Below, piece by piece: positions 26,812 to 37,800 of a stretch of 64,000 nucleotides of DNA (positions are counted from its first letter, which is position 1; every line of letters begins with the position of its first letter). A program made the translations under genes and the position numbers. Origin of the DNA: G963663365 sp963663365 (GTDB lineage Bacteria > Hinthialibacterota > Hinthialibacteria > Hinthialibacterales > G963663365); NCBI GenBank assembly GCA_963663365.2, contig CAXXIH010000001.1:1860001-1924000 (forward strand), in the 5' to 3' direction. The notes beneath the pieces are model-generated. The model was not told the origin of the DNA and ran no database searches. It saw only the letters and a program-made list of their open reading frames with translations.

Positions 26812-29337
26812 TTAATTAACAGGTTTTTGCTTCAGTTCGAGATCGGACTCCAAGCGTATATCCCGCGATGAACTTCCGACCAATATTTTGAATTGTCCCG
26901 GCTCGGCAACCCACTGCTTGTTGACGATATCGTAGAACGAAAGGTGGCTCTTATCGAGCGTGAAACGAGCCGTCGTACTTTGCCCTGGTTCAAGGCGGAC
27001 TCGCTCAAATCCTTTTAGCGATTTCTTTTCCCGTTTGACACTCGCTTCTACATCATGGATGTAGAGTTGCACAACTTCCTCGCCCGCGACTTCTCCCGTG
27101 TTCTTGATTGTCACGCGCACGGTAACCGTATCGTTTTGTTTCATCCTTGCCGGAGTAATCTCCAAGTTGCTGTATGCGAATGTCGTATAGGACAGTCCAA
27201 ATCCGAATGGAAACAGTGGCTCGATGTTCTGTTCGTCAAAATGACGGTACCCGACAAAAATGCCTTCCTTATACTCGGCCACCTTCTTTTCTCCCGGATA
27301 AGTACCGTAAACCGGCGTATCTTCGAAGCGTTTTGGAAACGTCATTGGCAATCGCCCTGAGGGGTTTACCTCTCCGAACAGAATACCTGCCAACGCTGTT
27401 CCGCCTTCCTGTCCGGGATAAAGTGCTTCGAGTACGGCGGGCGCGTCATCCAGCCACTCGTTCATCGTGATCGGCGTTCCCCCATTAAGAACGATAACCG
27501 TATTTTTGTTCGCGCGTAGAACTTGGGCGATTAACTCCAGCTGGTTTTCCGGCAGTCCTAATTGGTCACGGTCGATGGCCTCACCTTCCATCTCTTTGTT
27601 CAGACCTACGCACAAGACCACCACATCGGATTTCTTCGCCAGAGTTACGGCATTTTCCAACCCTTCGCCTTTTTCGTACGGCGCCATACCAAGTTTGCAG
27701 ACGCAACTGCCGACGTTTTCATAGAACTCGACTGTAAGATCGTACAATCGGTCGGCCTGAAACTCGTAACGCACGGTCTTGAACATACCCGGCTTTGAAT
27801 CGATCCAGTAATCCAGGACTTTCTTGCCATCCAGATACAGTCGAACGCCGTTGTCCGATTGAAGACCGATCTCATACCAACCGTCGCCGGGCGATTTTAG
27901 TTGACCGGTCCAGCGCGCGGACCACTTGTCGAGACGTATCTTGCCGGGTTGAGGTGAACCGGGGGTTCCTTTTTCAACGTCGCCGCCGTATCCCCAATCG
28001 AAATCGATCGCCTCTTCGCGGCGGGTCAGCGCGGGTTCTCCTTCAAGGTCGCGATTATTGAAGTATTCGGCAATGATCCCCGGTTTTCCATCGGCAATGT
28101 AAAAATCCGGCGGCACGATGGGAAGTTCCGGTTTCTTCTCCGGCAATCCTCTCTCGAAGGTTACGAGAATCTCATCGCCCGCTTTTTTCGTGATGCCCTC
28201 AAGTGGAGAAATCGTGTAATGCCCCTTTAGTGCACCGCTGCCCATTCCACCTAAGCGAGCGACATTGCCGTTCGGTCCAATCACCGCAATGGAGTGGATT
28301 TTCTCTCGGTTCAATGGCAGAAAACCACCTTCGTTCTTGAGCAACACAATGCTCTTTTGTGCGGCCTCTAAAGCCAGTGCCCGCCTTTCGGGTGTGTCTG
28401 TCGGGCCGCCGTAACGGTCACTCGATTCGTTGAATAAGTCTGCCTTGAACATCACTCGCAAGATGCGGCGCACTTTATCGTCTAGCGTAGATTCATCGAC
28501 TTGTCCCTCTTGAATCGCCCGCAAAAGTTTGTCTCCATAATGCTTTCCGGTGGGCATTTCCAGATCGAGACCTGAATTCGCGGTCTTCACCGTTGAGCGG
28601 ACACCTCCCCAGTCGGAAACTACGAAACCGGTAAATCCCCATTCTTCTTTTAGGATATCGTGAAGTAGAGTCTTGCTTTCGCAGGCGTAATCCCCATTAA
28701 CCTGATTATAAGCGGCCATGATCGACCACGTATCCGCTTCTTGCACAGCGGCCCGAAATGCTGGCAAATAGACCTCCCGCAATGCACGCTCACCGACTCG
28801 GGCGTCAACGTCGAAGCGGTTCCACTCTTGGTTATTGGCGACAATCACTTTCGTGCAGGTTATGACGTTCTTTGTTTGTACGCCTTTCACATATTCGACT
28901 GTCATCCGTGAAACGAGATAGGGATCTTCCCCGAAAAACTCGAAACTTCGGCCCCCGAATGGCGTGCGGACGATATTGCTCATGGGGGCGAGCAGCATAT
29001 TCTTTCCAATGGCTCTCGTTTCTTCACCGATAGACTCGGCGATCTTTCGCATCAGGTCTTTATCGAAGGTGGCCGCCAGGTTGATCATAGAGGAGTAGTG
29101 TGTCGACTTGCCTTCTGCGTTGGGGCCTTGGGGGCCGTCAGTCATCAACAGTTCCGGGATTCCCAGGCGGGCATTGGCTTTGGTTTTGAAACCGGCTCCG
29201 CCGACGAGCTCCACTTTCTCGTCCAGGGTCATGCTCCTCAGTAGATCGTCCACGCGGGAATCGATATCTGCAAGAGCATGATTGCAGAGCAATTGCATAC
29301 CTATGAGTAAAACAGAGAAGATTACGGTTTGTTTCAT
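26812..29337 (-). CDS. Secreted GH3 beta-glycosidase with PA14 insert
   Basis: 841 residues with a Sec signal peptide (MKQTVIFSVLLIGMQLLC). The order is a GH3 N-terminal barrel (about 30-300), whose nucleophile is the Asp of VVSDWGG near 242 with upstream GGRSFEFFGEDPYL; then GH3 C-terminal domain segments split by a PA14 domain (about 400-560; EYFNNRDLEG, WSARWTGQL, GLQSDNGVRLYLDGKKVLD); and a C-terminal FN3-like domain (about 740-830; VTIKNTGEVAGEEVVQLY). This is the layout of bacterial beta-glucosidases and beta-xylosidases; PA14 often limits the enzyme to short oligosaccharides. Sugar specificity cannot be fixed from the sequence. It is followed by its neighbour in the same direction with an R1 repeat between them. 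Confidence 0.93.
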   Translation of the reverse strand: MKQTVIFSVLLIGMQLLCNHALADIDSRVDDLLRSMTLDEKVELVGGAGFKTKANARLGIPELLMTDGPQGPNAEGKSTHYSSMINLAATFDKDLMRKIAESIGEETRAIGKNMLLAPMSNIVRTPFGGRSFEFFGEDPYLVSRMTVEYVKGVQTKNVITCTKVIVANNQEWNRFDVDARVGERALREVYLPAFRAAVQEADTWSIMAAYNQVNGDYACESKTLLHDILKEEWGFTGFVVSDWGGVRSTVKTANSGLDLEMPTGKHYGDKLLRAIQEGQVDESTLDDKVRRILRVMFKADLFNESSDRYGGPTDTPERRALALEAAQKSIVLLKNEGGFLPLNREKIHSIAVIGPNGNVARLGGMGSGALKGHYTISPLEGITKKAGDEILVTFERGLPEKKPELPIVPPDFYIADGKPGIIAEYFNNRDLEGEPALTRREEAIDFDWGYGGDVEKGTPGSPQPGKIRLDKWSARWTGQLKSPGDGWYEIGLQSDNGVRLYLDGKKVLDYWIDSKPGMFKTVRYEFQADRLYDLTVEFYENVGSCVCKLGMAPYEKGEGLENAVTLAKKSDVVVLCVGLNKEMEGEAIDRDQLGLPENQLELIAQVLRANKNTVIVLNGGTPITMNEWLDDAPAVLEALYPGQEGGTALAGILFGEVNPSGRLPMTFPKRFEDTPVYGTYPGEKKVAEYKEGIFVGYRHFDEQNIEPLFPFGFGLSYTTFAYSNLEITPARMKQNDTVTVRVTIKNTGEVAGEEVVQLYIHDVEASVKREKKSLKGFERVRLEPGQSTTARFTLDKSHLSFYDIVNKQWVAEPGQFKILVGSSSRDIRLESDLELKQKPVN

Positions 29338-29382
29338 GGGCTTTTGGCCTTTACAAAAAAACGGAAAACCGGCCCGTATATC

Positions 29383-29490
29383 AAAGAACGGGCAACTCGA
29401 TTTTCTTGCTTTTCAAGCAGATTAGCGGAAAATCAGGAGAGAATCAGCATAATCTTGATGCCCGATTCGCGCCTAACGGCCGCGCTATTA
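29383..29490. repeat. Dispersed repeat R1, diverged copy
   Basis: AAAGAACGGGCAACTCGATT, TTAGCGGAAAATCA and GCCCGATTCGCGCCTAACGG follow the order of the repeat at 32187-32290. It is the most diverged of the longer copies and touches the end of the gene at 29503. Confidence 0.5.
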
Positions 29491-29502
29491 TCCAAATATC
29501 AT

Positions 29503-32166
29503 TTATTTTCCAACATTTTCCGCTGCCACTTCCCGGCATTTACGCCCGATATAAGAGTTCACAGCGCGGCGCAGCCACGCATACCGGCGCGTTTCCAATG
29601 CGGCTCGTATCTCTGACTCCATTCGATCCATGCCCGAGATCCAACGGTTCAAAGCGCGCACACGTGCCATTGCGTCAAGAACGTGTTGGGCTTCCGCTTT
29701 GAGATGTTTGACAATGGCTGCTGGTGGTGTGATTGTGAACGATGAGATCTCTGCATCATTCGAGAAAGCAAACGAACGCAGCTCGTACGGACCGAGTTTG
29801 AGTGGCCGAAAGTCCGTGGCCGCTAGAGGTGAATTGTTGGCGAGGTCACGTAAATCCTCCGGCGTTCGGTTGAAAATGACTTCCACCGCCACGGGGTAGT
29901 AGTCTCGATTGATGAGATAAAAATAACGCCGATTGTCTAAAACAAGCGTACGAAGCGCGACCGGATCCGTCGTATCCCCGACAGTTTTAAACTTCTGCCG
30001 CGGGAGTGCGCGATAGGCGCGAGCGAACCGTTGCAGCGATTCGGTATGCGCGCGATCCAAAAAGAGACCGCCCCGTGTGATACGGCACGCGTCCACTTCG
30101 GCGACGGCGTGGGCGTATGGCTCCATGAAGTGATCCCCTGCGGGGAATCCCGGTACGATGCGCGATTGAGAGTCCCACCAGAAACCGTCTTCGGGATATT
30201 CCGAATTGACTCGTAAAAGTCTCTCTGCCTTTTTCCCATCCATGTTAGCCACGATGGGAATGTTTTTATCATCGGGCTCAGGAAGAAACCAAACGTGTTT
30301 TCCCCAGGCTTCCACCCAGCAGTTGAAGATGAATGCTCCCGGATGGTCGTGCGCGTGAATTGAACGCAGCATCTCTCCATCCAGAAAATCGAAATCGCGA
30401 TACATTGAACCAGCTTCCAGCGGAGTGTTCACTCCACTCGCGGAATAGCGCCCGTGCCCGCCTCGGTCGCGCGAATTTCCCATACCCATGTCGATCTCCA
30501 AACCCGGTTTGTCACCGTACAGATCGACATCGATCCCTCCATCCCGATACAGCTCGCGCATACTTGGACGAGCGTAGATTTGCTGTGAGGCCGAACCCGC
30601 GCCCAGCGTTCCGGGTACCGTGGTTTCATCCCACAAAGTGACTGTGACCCGCAAATCAGACCGACATGAGGCGAGCGTGCTATGGATACGGCCAAACAGT
30701 TCACGTATTTTTCGGCAACGCCAAGCAACCCACGCCGGGCGGCATACGTAACATAAATACTCGTAACGTTTGGAAAATCGGTCGGGAAGATTGGTATCGA
30801 CCGGAACGGTGATCCCTGTCTCCTGCTCAAACAGAGTAATGCTCAGATCGTCGTATCCAAAATGGATTGATCCATACCAGGGCATACATGACGCGAACAT
30901 ATTGAAAGAAATGCCACGAAACGACGAGTATTTGGAGTAGCGTTCGCCGATATCTTTCACAAAATCCAGAATCGCTTTTTGCACAATCGGATGTAAGGGA
31001 TTGAAAATTGGTCCCATCTGCGATTTCTGCCCAGGGTCTTCTCCGTATTCATATTCAGATAGGGCTCCGCCGTATGGTTCAACAACTGATTGTGTCTTTA
31101 GCAATTCAGCGATCCGATTGAAATTCCGAACATTGTAGAGCGGTGTCCAATCACCCGTACTTCCTTGCACGGTGCCGTTCCATGAGATGTTGTTGATCGT
31201 ATCGGCGCCGGCTTTGATCTTATCCCCGTCGATATTCATCTGCGCCATCAGGCTACCGAGACGCATCAATGTCATTGCCCCCTGGAAAGCAAGACCCTCA
31301 CGGTCAAATCGTTCGAGCAACCGGGCATACCAATCTTCCGGCTCCGTGGTCCAACGGAGATAGAGTTTCCGGTCAGGCATGGCCACAACGTCCATCGCTC
31401 CTGAGGGTTCCTCTTTGGCTGGAAACAATGGACCGTGGTACCACGCCAGGGGATAGATCAAAAGCCCCTGTCCGGAATGCCGGGCGTATTCCACAATGCG
31501 CTCAACCCACTCTTCATGATTTGTAGCGCCTTCCGCGTCTCCGGTTCCACACGGATCTTCGTACTGAATCCCGAGTTCCCGGCAGGCGCCATCGTTCGAG
31601 TCACCTGGGATATCGAGCGCAGGCAGCCGGTCGCCCAACTCCCATATTTCGATTTGGGCCACGGCGGACGGTTCGCCTTCTCCCCAGTTCATAAAAACAA
31701 GACTGCAATCCTTCCAGCGCGGCCAAAAGACCTGCCGCAATTCCAGCATCTTTCCCGAAAGCGGCTGCGCCCAGTTGGTAAATGCACTCGTTGTCAAATC
31801 ATATGTGGTGCCGTCCATGATGCACATAAAACGGCGTTTATCATCGGGAAATCGAATCACAACGGCATGAGGCTTACCAATGTTTTCGATTGTGAATCGG
31901 TACCCGAACCGCGCCAGCGATTTCCCATCCGCTTCGCGGTAAGAACCGATGGAAGACTGCACAACCTGAGTTGGCCCATTTGAGAAAAAACGCTCCACGG
32001 GAAAATCCTGTGTGCAATCAATTGTCTCAAGCAAACGGTGATCCGCTTGCTCCGCCGCCGCGATGGACCACAGCCCGAGATCGGCGGTGAGTCCGGCGGC
32101 TCCGAATCCAGCCGTGCGCATCATAAATTCGCGCCGCGATACAGCATCAGACTTATCATCAGACAT
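29503..32166 (-). CDS. Tat-exported putative glycosidase (TIM-barrel type), family not assigned
   Basis: 887 residues from ATG 32164-32166 with GAGG about 8 bp upstream. The N-terminus has the twin-arginine signal SRREFMMRTAGFGAAG, so it is exported folded. A beta-rich N-terminal part (about 45-180) is followed by a long central region with barrel-type strands (GLLIYPLAWYHGPLF, GISFNMFASCMPWYG, DVDLYGDKPGLE) and a C-terminal helical tail. The pattern of a beta-sandwich then a TIM barrel fits large secreted glycoside-hydrolase-like proteins of uncultivated bacteria, but I cannot name a GH family or point to catalytic acids with confidence. The genomic company (GH3, DUF5696-like, GH106) supports a glycan role. 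Confidence 0.65.
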   Translation of the reverse strand: MSDDKSDAVSRREFMMRTAGFGAAGLTADLGLWSIAAAEQADHRLLETIDCTQDFPVERFFSNGPTQVVQSSIGSYREADGKSLARFGYRFTIENIGKPHAVVIRFPDDKRRFMCIMDGTTYDLTTSAFTNWAQPLSGKMLELRQVFWPRWKDCSLVFMNWGEGEPSAVAQIEIWELGDRLPALDIPGDSNDGACRELGIQYEDPCGTGDAEGATNHEEWVERIVEYARHSGQGLLIYPLAWYHGPLFPAKEEPSGAMDVVAMPDRKLYLRWTTEPEDWYARLLERFDREGLAFQGAMTLMRLGSLMAQMNIDGDKIKAGADTINNISWNGTVQGSTGDWTPLYNVRNFNRIAELLKTQSVVEPYGGALSEYEYGEDPGQKSQMGPIFNPLHPIVQKAILDFVKDIGERYSKYSSFRGISFNMFASCMPWYGSIHFGYDDLSITLFEQETGITVPVDTNLPDRFSKRYEYLCYVCRPAWVAWRCRKIRELFGRIHSTLASCRSDLRVTVTLWDETTVPGTLGAGSASQQIYARPSMRELYRDGGIDVDLYGDKPGLEIDMGMGNSRDRGGHGRYSASGVNTPLEAGSMYRDFDFLDGEMLRSIHAHDHPGAFIFNCWVEAWGKHVWFLPEPDDKNIPIVANMDGKKAERLLRVNSEYPEDGFWWDSQSRIVPGFPAGDHFMEPYAHAVAEVDACRITRGGLFLDRAHTESLQRFARAYRALPRQKFKTVGDTTDPVALRTLVLDNRRYFYLINRDYYPVAVEVIFNRTPEDLRDLANNSPLAATDFRPLKLGPYELRSFAFSNDAEISSFTITPPAAIVKHLKAEAQHVLDAMARVRALNRWISGMDRMESEIRAALETRRYAWLRRAVNSYIGRKCREVAAENVGK

Positions 32167-32169
32167 CAA

Positions 32170-32515
32170 AATACCTCAGCCCGTACCCAAAAGAACGGGC
32201 AACTCAATTTTCCGGCTCGTCAAGGATACTAGCAGAAAATCATGATAAATTGATTTCCGATTCGAGCCTAACAGGCACATGTGGTCCGGTTCACCCTTAT
32301 CACAAAGTATGCCACTTGACCTTGCCGAAGACTCGCTAATTTTGAAACTGACGCACTACCAACTTCTGAAGTGCCTGGAGTATCATGTTTAAAGATCGAA
32401 ATTGAGCATCCGGGAGCAAGATGTCTTCAAGATCGTTTTGCTTCCGGAGGATAACTGAAGGCCACTATGGGAAATTATAGATCATAGCTCAATCACGAAT
32501 TCTCGGGGTTTTACA
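32170..32515. repeat. Divergent intergenic region with dispersed repeat R1
   Basis: Positions 32187-32290 are an R1 copy: AAAAGAACGGGCAACTCAAT, TTCCGGCTCGTCAAGGAT, TAGCAGAAAATCATG, TTCCGATTCGAGCCTAACAG and GCACAT. The remaining 220 bp up to the start at 32516 must hold promoters for the two divergent genes, but no clear -35/-10 pair or operator stands out. Confidence 0.55.
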
Positions 32516-34756
32516 ATGAAACATTCACTTTGGATCATCGCCGGATTTTTCCTCATTATCCAAGGCATCGAATCTGCCGAATCGAGCGAATCCATTCAAC
32601 ATCCCATGCTGAAGCGGCTGGAAAAGCAGATCGACTCACTACAAACCATGGCGGTACCTTCAGCATTGGCAAACGAACAACAGCAGAGGATCTACAAACT
32701 CCGCGAAACGCTCTCCGCCTTACAAGCGAATTTCCCTACGCAAGAAACGGATAAACCTTCCGAAACCGCTCAACAAAGACTCAAACAGTTTGCCGAACAG
32801 CTTCAGATCGAACGCGATTGGCTATACGCCAACTGTGGGGAGAACCCACTGCAATTCAGCCAGGCGGTTTTGCCAACACTAAAGAAAGTGTCAGAGAAGG
32901 AATGGACAATCGTTGGGAAAACCAAAACCGTCCATCTGTTTCGGGATACGCTCACGTTAAGCGTGCAAACCCAAACCTTCACTTGGACCTCGAATCCTTG
33001 CGGCGCGGAAGAAATCGAGGTCGGAACGGTTCAGTCACCACAAAAACTATCGTTACTCAGCGCCAAAACCATCGACATTACTCCTTTCACAACCGGCGAA
33101 CGTACCGGCTGGAAAATTCAACTGACTGATTTTCCTCAAGCCCCGGGGATGGTGATTGGGTTGTATGTTGGTCTGAATCCATTTGAAGAAGATTTGATTA
33201 TCGATACCGTCGCAGAAAGCGAAACGACTCCATTGCGGCGCATTCAGTGGCCTAAACCGTTCGCCAACACAAAGCCTCGGCCCGATTGGCTTAGCGTTGT
33301 ACCACACATGCAAGGGATGTTGCTGCCCAGTAACTGGCCGGATGCCATCAATATCGGCAGCGGTCAAACTCAAGGCCGCTCGCTCTATATGTCATGGTGG
33401 GGTGAATTGCGCGAGGGACACGGTTACATCGGTATGTTGGAGACCGATATGGATGCCGGTATTGTTTTCTCTCATCCGGCGGGCGGTCCCACGCAAATCG
33501 GTCCGGTCTTTTATGCCAGCATGGGAAAATTGACGTATCCGCGCAGGATTCGTTATATCTTTTACGAAGAAGCCAACCACGTCACATTGGCCAAACGCTA
33601 TCGGCGTTATGTGTGCGAAACCGGGCGGTTTGTTTCTCTTGATGAAAAAGAAGCCCGCTCGTCCAAGGTGCGCCGATTACGAGGTTCACCGGTTGTTCAT
33701 ACTTCAATTCTTTACCACATCCAACCGGAATCGAGTTATTTTCACAGTGACGATCCTTCACTAAACCATGGTCTCACATCCTTTGCCGACTGTACGGAAA
33801 CGCTCAAACAACTTAAAACCAAGGGAGTTGATAAAGCCTATGTGCATCTCGATGGATGGGGCTTTCGCGGGTACGACAACCTTCATCCCAGCTATCTCCC
33901 ACCCAATCCGGAAGCCGGAGGTTGGGATGGATTTCGCAATCTGGTTCAGACCTGTAATGACCTGGGATACTTAATCGCCACTCACGATCAGTACCGTGAT
34001 TACTACTATGACGGAGCCAATTTCGATGAGCGCTGGGCTTTGATGCGTGAAAATGGTTCTTTAGACAAACACACTACCTGGTATGGCGGGCAGCAAACCT
34101 TACTTTGCCCATGGTTCGCTCCGGGATTCGTACGGCGGACTTACGACGGTCTAGCCGCTCACGGTATTCATTTGGATGGCACCTACTTGGATGTTTTTGC
34201 CGTGGTCGAAGGTGAAGAGTGCCACAATCCGGAACATCCTGTAACTCGCGAGATGAGCCTGCGGTTACGCGGACAGTGTTTCGATCTCTTACGTTCCCGC
34301 GGATTTATCATGAGTTCCGAAGAACCTGCGGAATGGGCGATTCCTCATCTGGACTTGGTTCATCATGGTCCTTACCCCACTTACCCTCATCTTGGGGGAG
34401 GTGGTGCCCGAGGCATACCGATTCCGTTATTCAACCTGGTTTATCACGATGCGATCTATCTTCCGTGGGGTGTCGGCGGAAAAGGCGGCTGGGGTGTCCC
34501 CAGCAATGATGCAAATACACTTCACGCCTTACTTAATGCCGGATTGCCTTATGTTGGTTTGAATCCGGGTGAAAAGGCACTCGAAGAAGTCCGGGAAGTA
34601 TGCCGGCTAAATGAACAGGTCGGACGATTGGAAATGATCAATCATCGTTTTCTTGATGAGTCCTATCGAAAACAAAGCACCACCTTTGCCGATGGGACGA
34701 CTGTGACTGTTGATTTCGATAATGACACTTGGAAAGTTGATCTGTTTAAACAATAG
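32516..34756 (+). CDS. Secreted DUF5696-like glycoside hydrolase-type protein
   Basis: 746 residues with a Sec signal peptide (MKHSLWIIAGFFLIIQGIES). A helical stretch with coiled-coil character (about 25-105, KRLEKQIDSLQT) is followed by a beta-sandwich domain (about 120-370) and a barrel (about 380-720). Its landmarks are KAYVHLDGWGFRGYDNLHP, DLGYLIATHDQYRDYY, HLDGTYLDVF and RGFIMSSEEPAEWAIPH. The DGTYLDVF strand is the kind of Asp-rich strand found in GH101/GH129-like and DUF5696 proteins, which cleave or are thought to cleave alpha-linked N-acetylgalactosamine or related sugars. The family call is by resemblance only. It converges with the GH106 gene; a small GCCTG/CAGGC hairpin lies in the 118-bp gap. 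Confidence 0.68.
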   Translation: MKHSLWIIAGFFLIIQGIESAESSESIQHPMLKRLEKQIDSLQTMAVPSALANEQQQRIYKLRETLSALQANFPTQETDKPSETAQQRLKQFAEQLQIERDWLYANCGENPLQFSQAVLPTLKKVSEKEWTIVGKTKTVHLFRDTLTLSVQTQTFTWTSNPCGAEEIEVGTVQSPQKLSLLSAKTIDITPFTTGERTGWKIQLTDFPQAPGMVIGLYVGLNPFEEDLIIDTVAESETTPLRRIQWPKPFANTKPRPDWLSVVPHMQGMLLPSNWPDAINIGSGQTQGRSLYMSWWGELREGHGYIGMLETDMDAGIVFSHPAGGPTQIGPVFYASMGKLTYPRRIRYIFYEEANHVTLAKRYRRYVCETGRFVSLDEKEARSSKVRRLRGSPVVHTSILYHIQPESSYFHSDDPSLNHGLTSFADCTETLKQLKTKGVDKAYVHLDGWGFRGYDNLHPSYLPPNPEAGGWDGFRNLVQTCNDLGYLIATHDQYRDYYYDGANFDERWALMRENGSLDKHTTWYGGQQTLLCPWFAPGFVRRTYDGLAAHGIHLDGTYLDVFAVVEGEECHNPEHPVTREMSLRLRGQCFDLLRSRGFIMSSEEPAEWAIPHLDLVHHGPYPTYPHLGGGGARGIPIPLFNLVYHDAIYLPWGVGGKGGWGVPSNDANTLHALLNAGLPYVGLNPGEKALEEVREVCRLNEQVGRLEMINHRFLDESYRKQSTTFADGTTVTVDFDNDTWKVDLFKQ

Positions 34757-34874
34757 CAATTATCGAGATAGACATAATTTCTCATTATGCTTTCGTTATG
34801 TCAGGTTTTAATTTTGCTGCAATATCTGCAACAAGAGGCCTGTGCCGAAGCAGGCAGCCAACTCTAAACAGAAC

Positions 34875-37800
34875 TTAATTGCCGGCCAGTATTCTTACAG
34901 GACCCAGAAGTCCGGCAGGCAAAATCGGGCTGTCTTTTTTGTAATGCCTTGCAGTTGTAAATGTAAAACGCCCCGCAGGACTGGGACGACCGTCCAAAAA
35001 CCAATCCGGCCACTCAAGCAGCGTTTCCCAATTTTCCCATTCAGAGTCCAAAGGAAGTTGTTCATCTCCAACCATACGATTAACCCATGTATTCACAACT
35101 TCAATTTCCAACATATTACTATTCGGCTTAATTGTCTCCGTAATATCAACACGATAAGGCGGCTTCCAGGTTACGCCACAGTTCACACCATTTAACCTGA
35201 CGCGAGCCATTACTTTCACATCCCCTAAATCCAGGCAAAACCGTGAATATTCGTTTAAAATATTGGAGTTTTCTATATCAAATGTTTTGCTGTAAACAGC
35301 GGTCCCGGAATAGTATTTCACAAGCGGATCAGAGTACTCGGACCACGAGTGCAACTCCTTGATGGCCAATGCGTCTTTTATTCCCCAGTCAGGATCGAAT
35401 TGTAGATTCCAATCGCCTTTTAATTCCTCAACTGGATTCCAAGAAGGGAACGGATTCTTTGTTTCTTTTTGCACTACCGCCCTATCATGGAAAACAATAA
35501 ACCAACTTTGATCCAGTTCGAACTGCAAAATCATGCTTGTGCAATCATCATTTTGTTGTATGTCATGAAGAGGAAAAATTTCACCGGTTTCCGGATTCCA
35601 TAACTCCACCGATTTCTCGGCGATACGAAAACGGCATTCTCGTTTTATGTCTTCATGTTTTGGGTTGGCGACGAAATAAATATCCGTATCCTCAGTGTGA
35701 CGGTGAATCCAATTCAAGTCCTCACCCACAAAGTCCGGTTTAATATTCTCAGAGTTGAAAAGTTGTTGCCATCCACCTTCCGGTAACAGAGGCCAATCGG
35801 CCGCCATCTCCTTTACTTTCTCGTTTGCCAGAGGATACTCCTCAAGACCTGGTGTTCCATCAATAGGAGATTGCAGATAAACTGAAGCCCCCGCTTTATA
35901 CAATTCATCAATCTTTAGCGCCGTCGGCAAAGTTAGACGTCCGGAACGAGGCAAGACAAGGCAGTGGTAACTTACACCGGTGGGCAGATGAATTTTTCCA
36001 TTTTTGAATTCCATACGTTGAATAGTTTCAGAGGAGCAAAAATCATAGTCATAACCTGCCGGTAATTCGAACTGGATATCATTGAAATTAAGCGGAGCCC
36101 CCTCATGATAAAGGCAAGCAACATCTACGATGCGCCGTCCGCATTGAAGAAGATACTGACAACGCGTGACATAGTCGAAATATGGCTTGCTGAATTCCCA
36201 CCAGGTCTGATGACGGTTAAAATGCTGCCCCCATCTGCGGTGCGTTAATCCCGGCTTCATACGATCATAAGGTTGATGAGCAGAAAGGTGAATTACATAG
36301 TGGCTAATTCCGTTTGCAAAGGCCTCATCTCCCATGCTCTTCATGAGGTAAGGATGATCAATCCATCCACGCGAACCGGTGAAAGCCTCAGCGCCCACGC
36401 GGGATTTTCCATACGTATTAGCCACAGAGGCGAGACCTTTCATCGAATGATACCAAGCGCGGGTCCGATCAAAAGATGGAAATGGTTTAGGATTTCTGCT
36501 CTCCGTCCAAAACTCGGCTATAGGAAAATCGCTTCGTCCGCCGTAGACAAGACTGTTAGCGCATAGATGTCCATAGGGTTCACAGGAAAATTGAATGCCA
36601 TAGGGCGCGATCAACTCTCGAAGCCGATCAATATAACGATCTAGAATTAATTCGTTGACCGTCTGGCGCATATCCCAGAGAAAACGTTCGCTTTTATCTG
36701 CACTTTCTATTACAACTCCAATAAGCACGGGCAACCAGGGTTGGATTGCATAGCCTCTTCTTTTCAAGAATTCTTCGGCAAAGTCGACAGTCCAGTTCTG
36801 TCCATCCGCTTCCCAACTATCGATATGAATATATTGAAGCGTACGGCCTGCTTTATCTTTAACCATCTCTATAATTGGCTTTAGCCTATGCTCAAAATGC
36901 GCTTCGATGCCCCGCGGATGAAGACGATCACATTCGAGCCCGACCGCTAATTGTGGTGACGGACGAGTCATTTTGAAATTGCTGGCGTAACCAAGACGAA
37001 TCACTGTCCAATCGCCTTCCGGCGCATTCCATTGAATGGTGTTTGAGGATTGTATTTGACCGGTGATATCAATAACTTGTTGCCGCTGAAGCGTAGTGAT
37101 TTTATTGTTGTCGCTGAGCGGCTCTAAGTGAGTCACCCACCCGCGCCCATCCTGGTTTTTGAGTTGATCTTCAGGCAATAAGACGACGTCCTTTTTCATA
37201 GATGGGATTGCAAAAACAGCGACATCCCGGTACGAATCGATCTCATTCAGTTTCTTCATGACTTCCGGATTCATTTTCTGTCCGGGACGCAACCACGCTT
37301 TTTTTACTTCTGATGTAAAATCCACTACAGGTTTTTCTAAATGAAGAGTCACAGGACCGCCACTGCTGACTTCCGTTTCACTCCACACGAGTTGCTGCAT
37401 GGAAATATCGGGAGTTATATGTGGACCTCCACTCCCATAACCAAAATCAACGCTTAATGCAAAAGACAAGCCTAACCGGTCGGCTTCAGATATGGCCCAA
37501 TGCATCGCCTCAAGCCATTCTTTGCTGCCGGCTTCTAAGGGGCCTTGTGGCGCCCACGTCGGACCGCTGACTTCCATCCATAATACTCCGCCAATTCCAA
37601 CTCTTTTTAATGCTTCCAAATCTTTGGTGATTCCATCCCGGGTGATGTTACCGTTCATCCAAAACCAAAATACCCAGGGCTTCACCTTGTCTGGTGGCTG
37701 ACGAAAAGAAGAGGCAAGGTCTTGACCACTGAGACCTTCAGGTACCAAGATGGTTAACATGAGCAGCAAAGTGACCGGCAAAAACATGTTGGGGATATGC

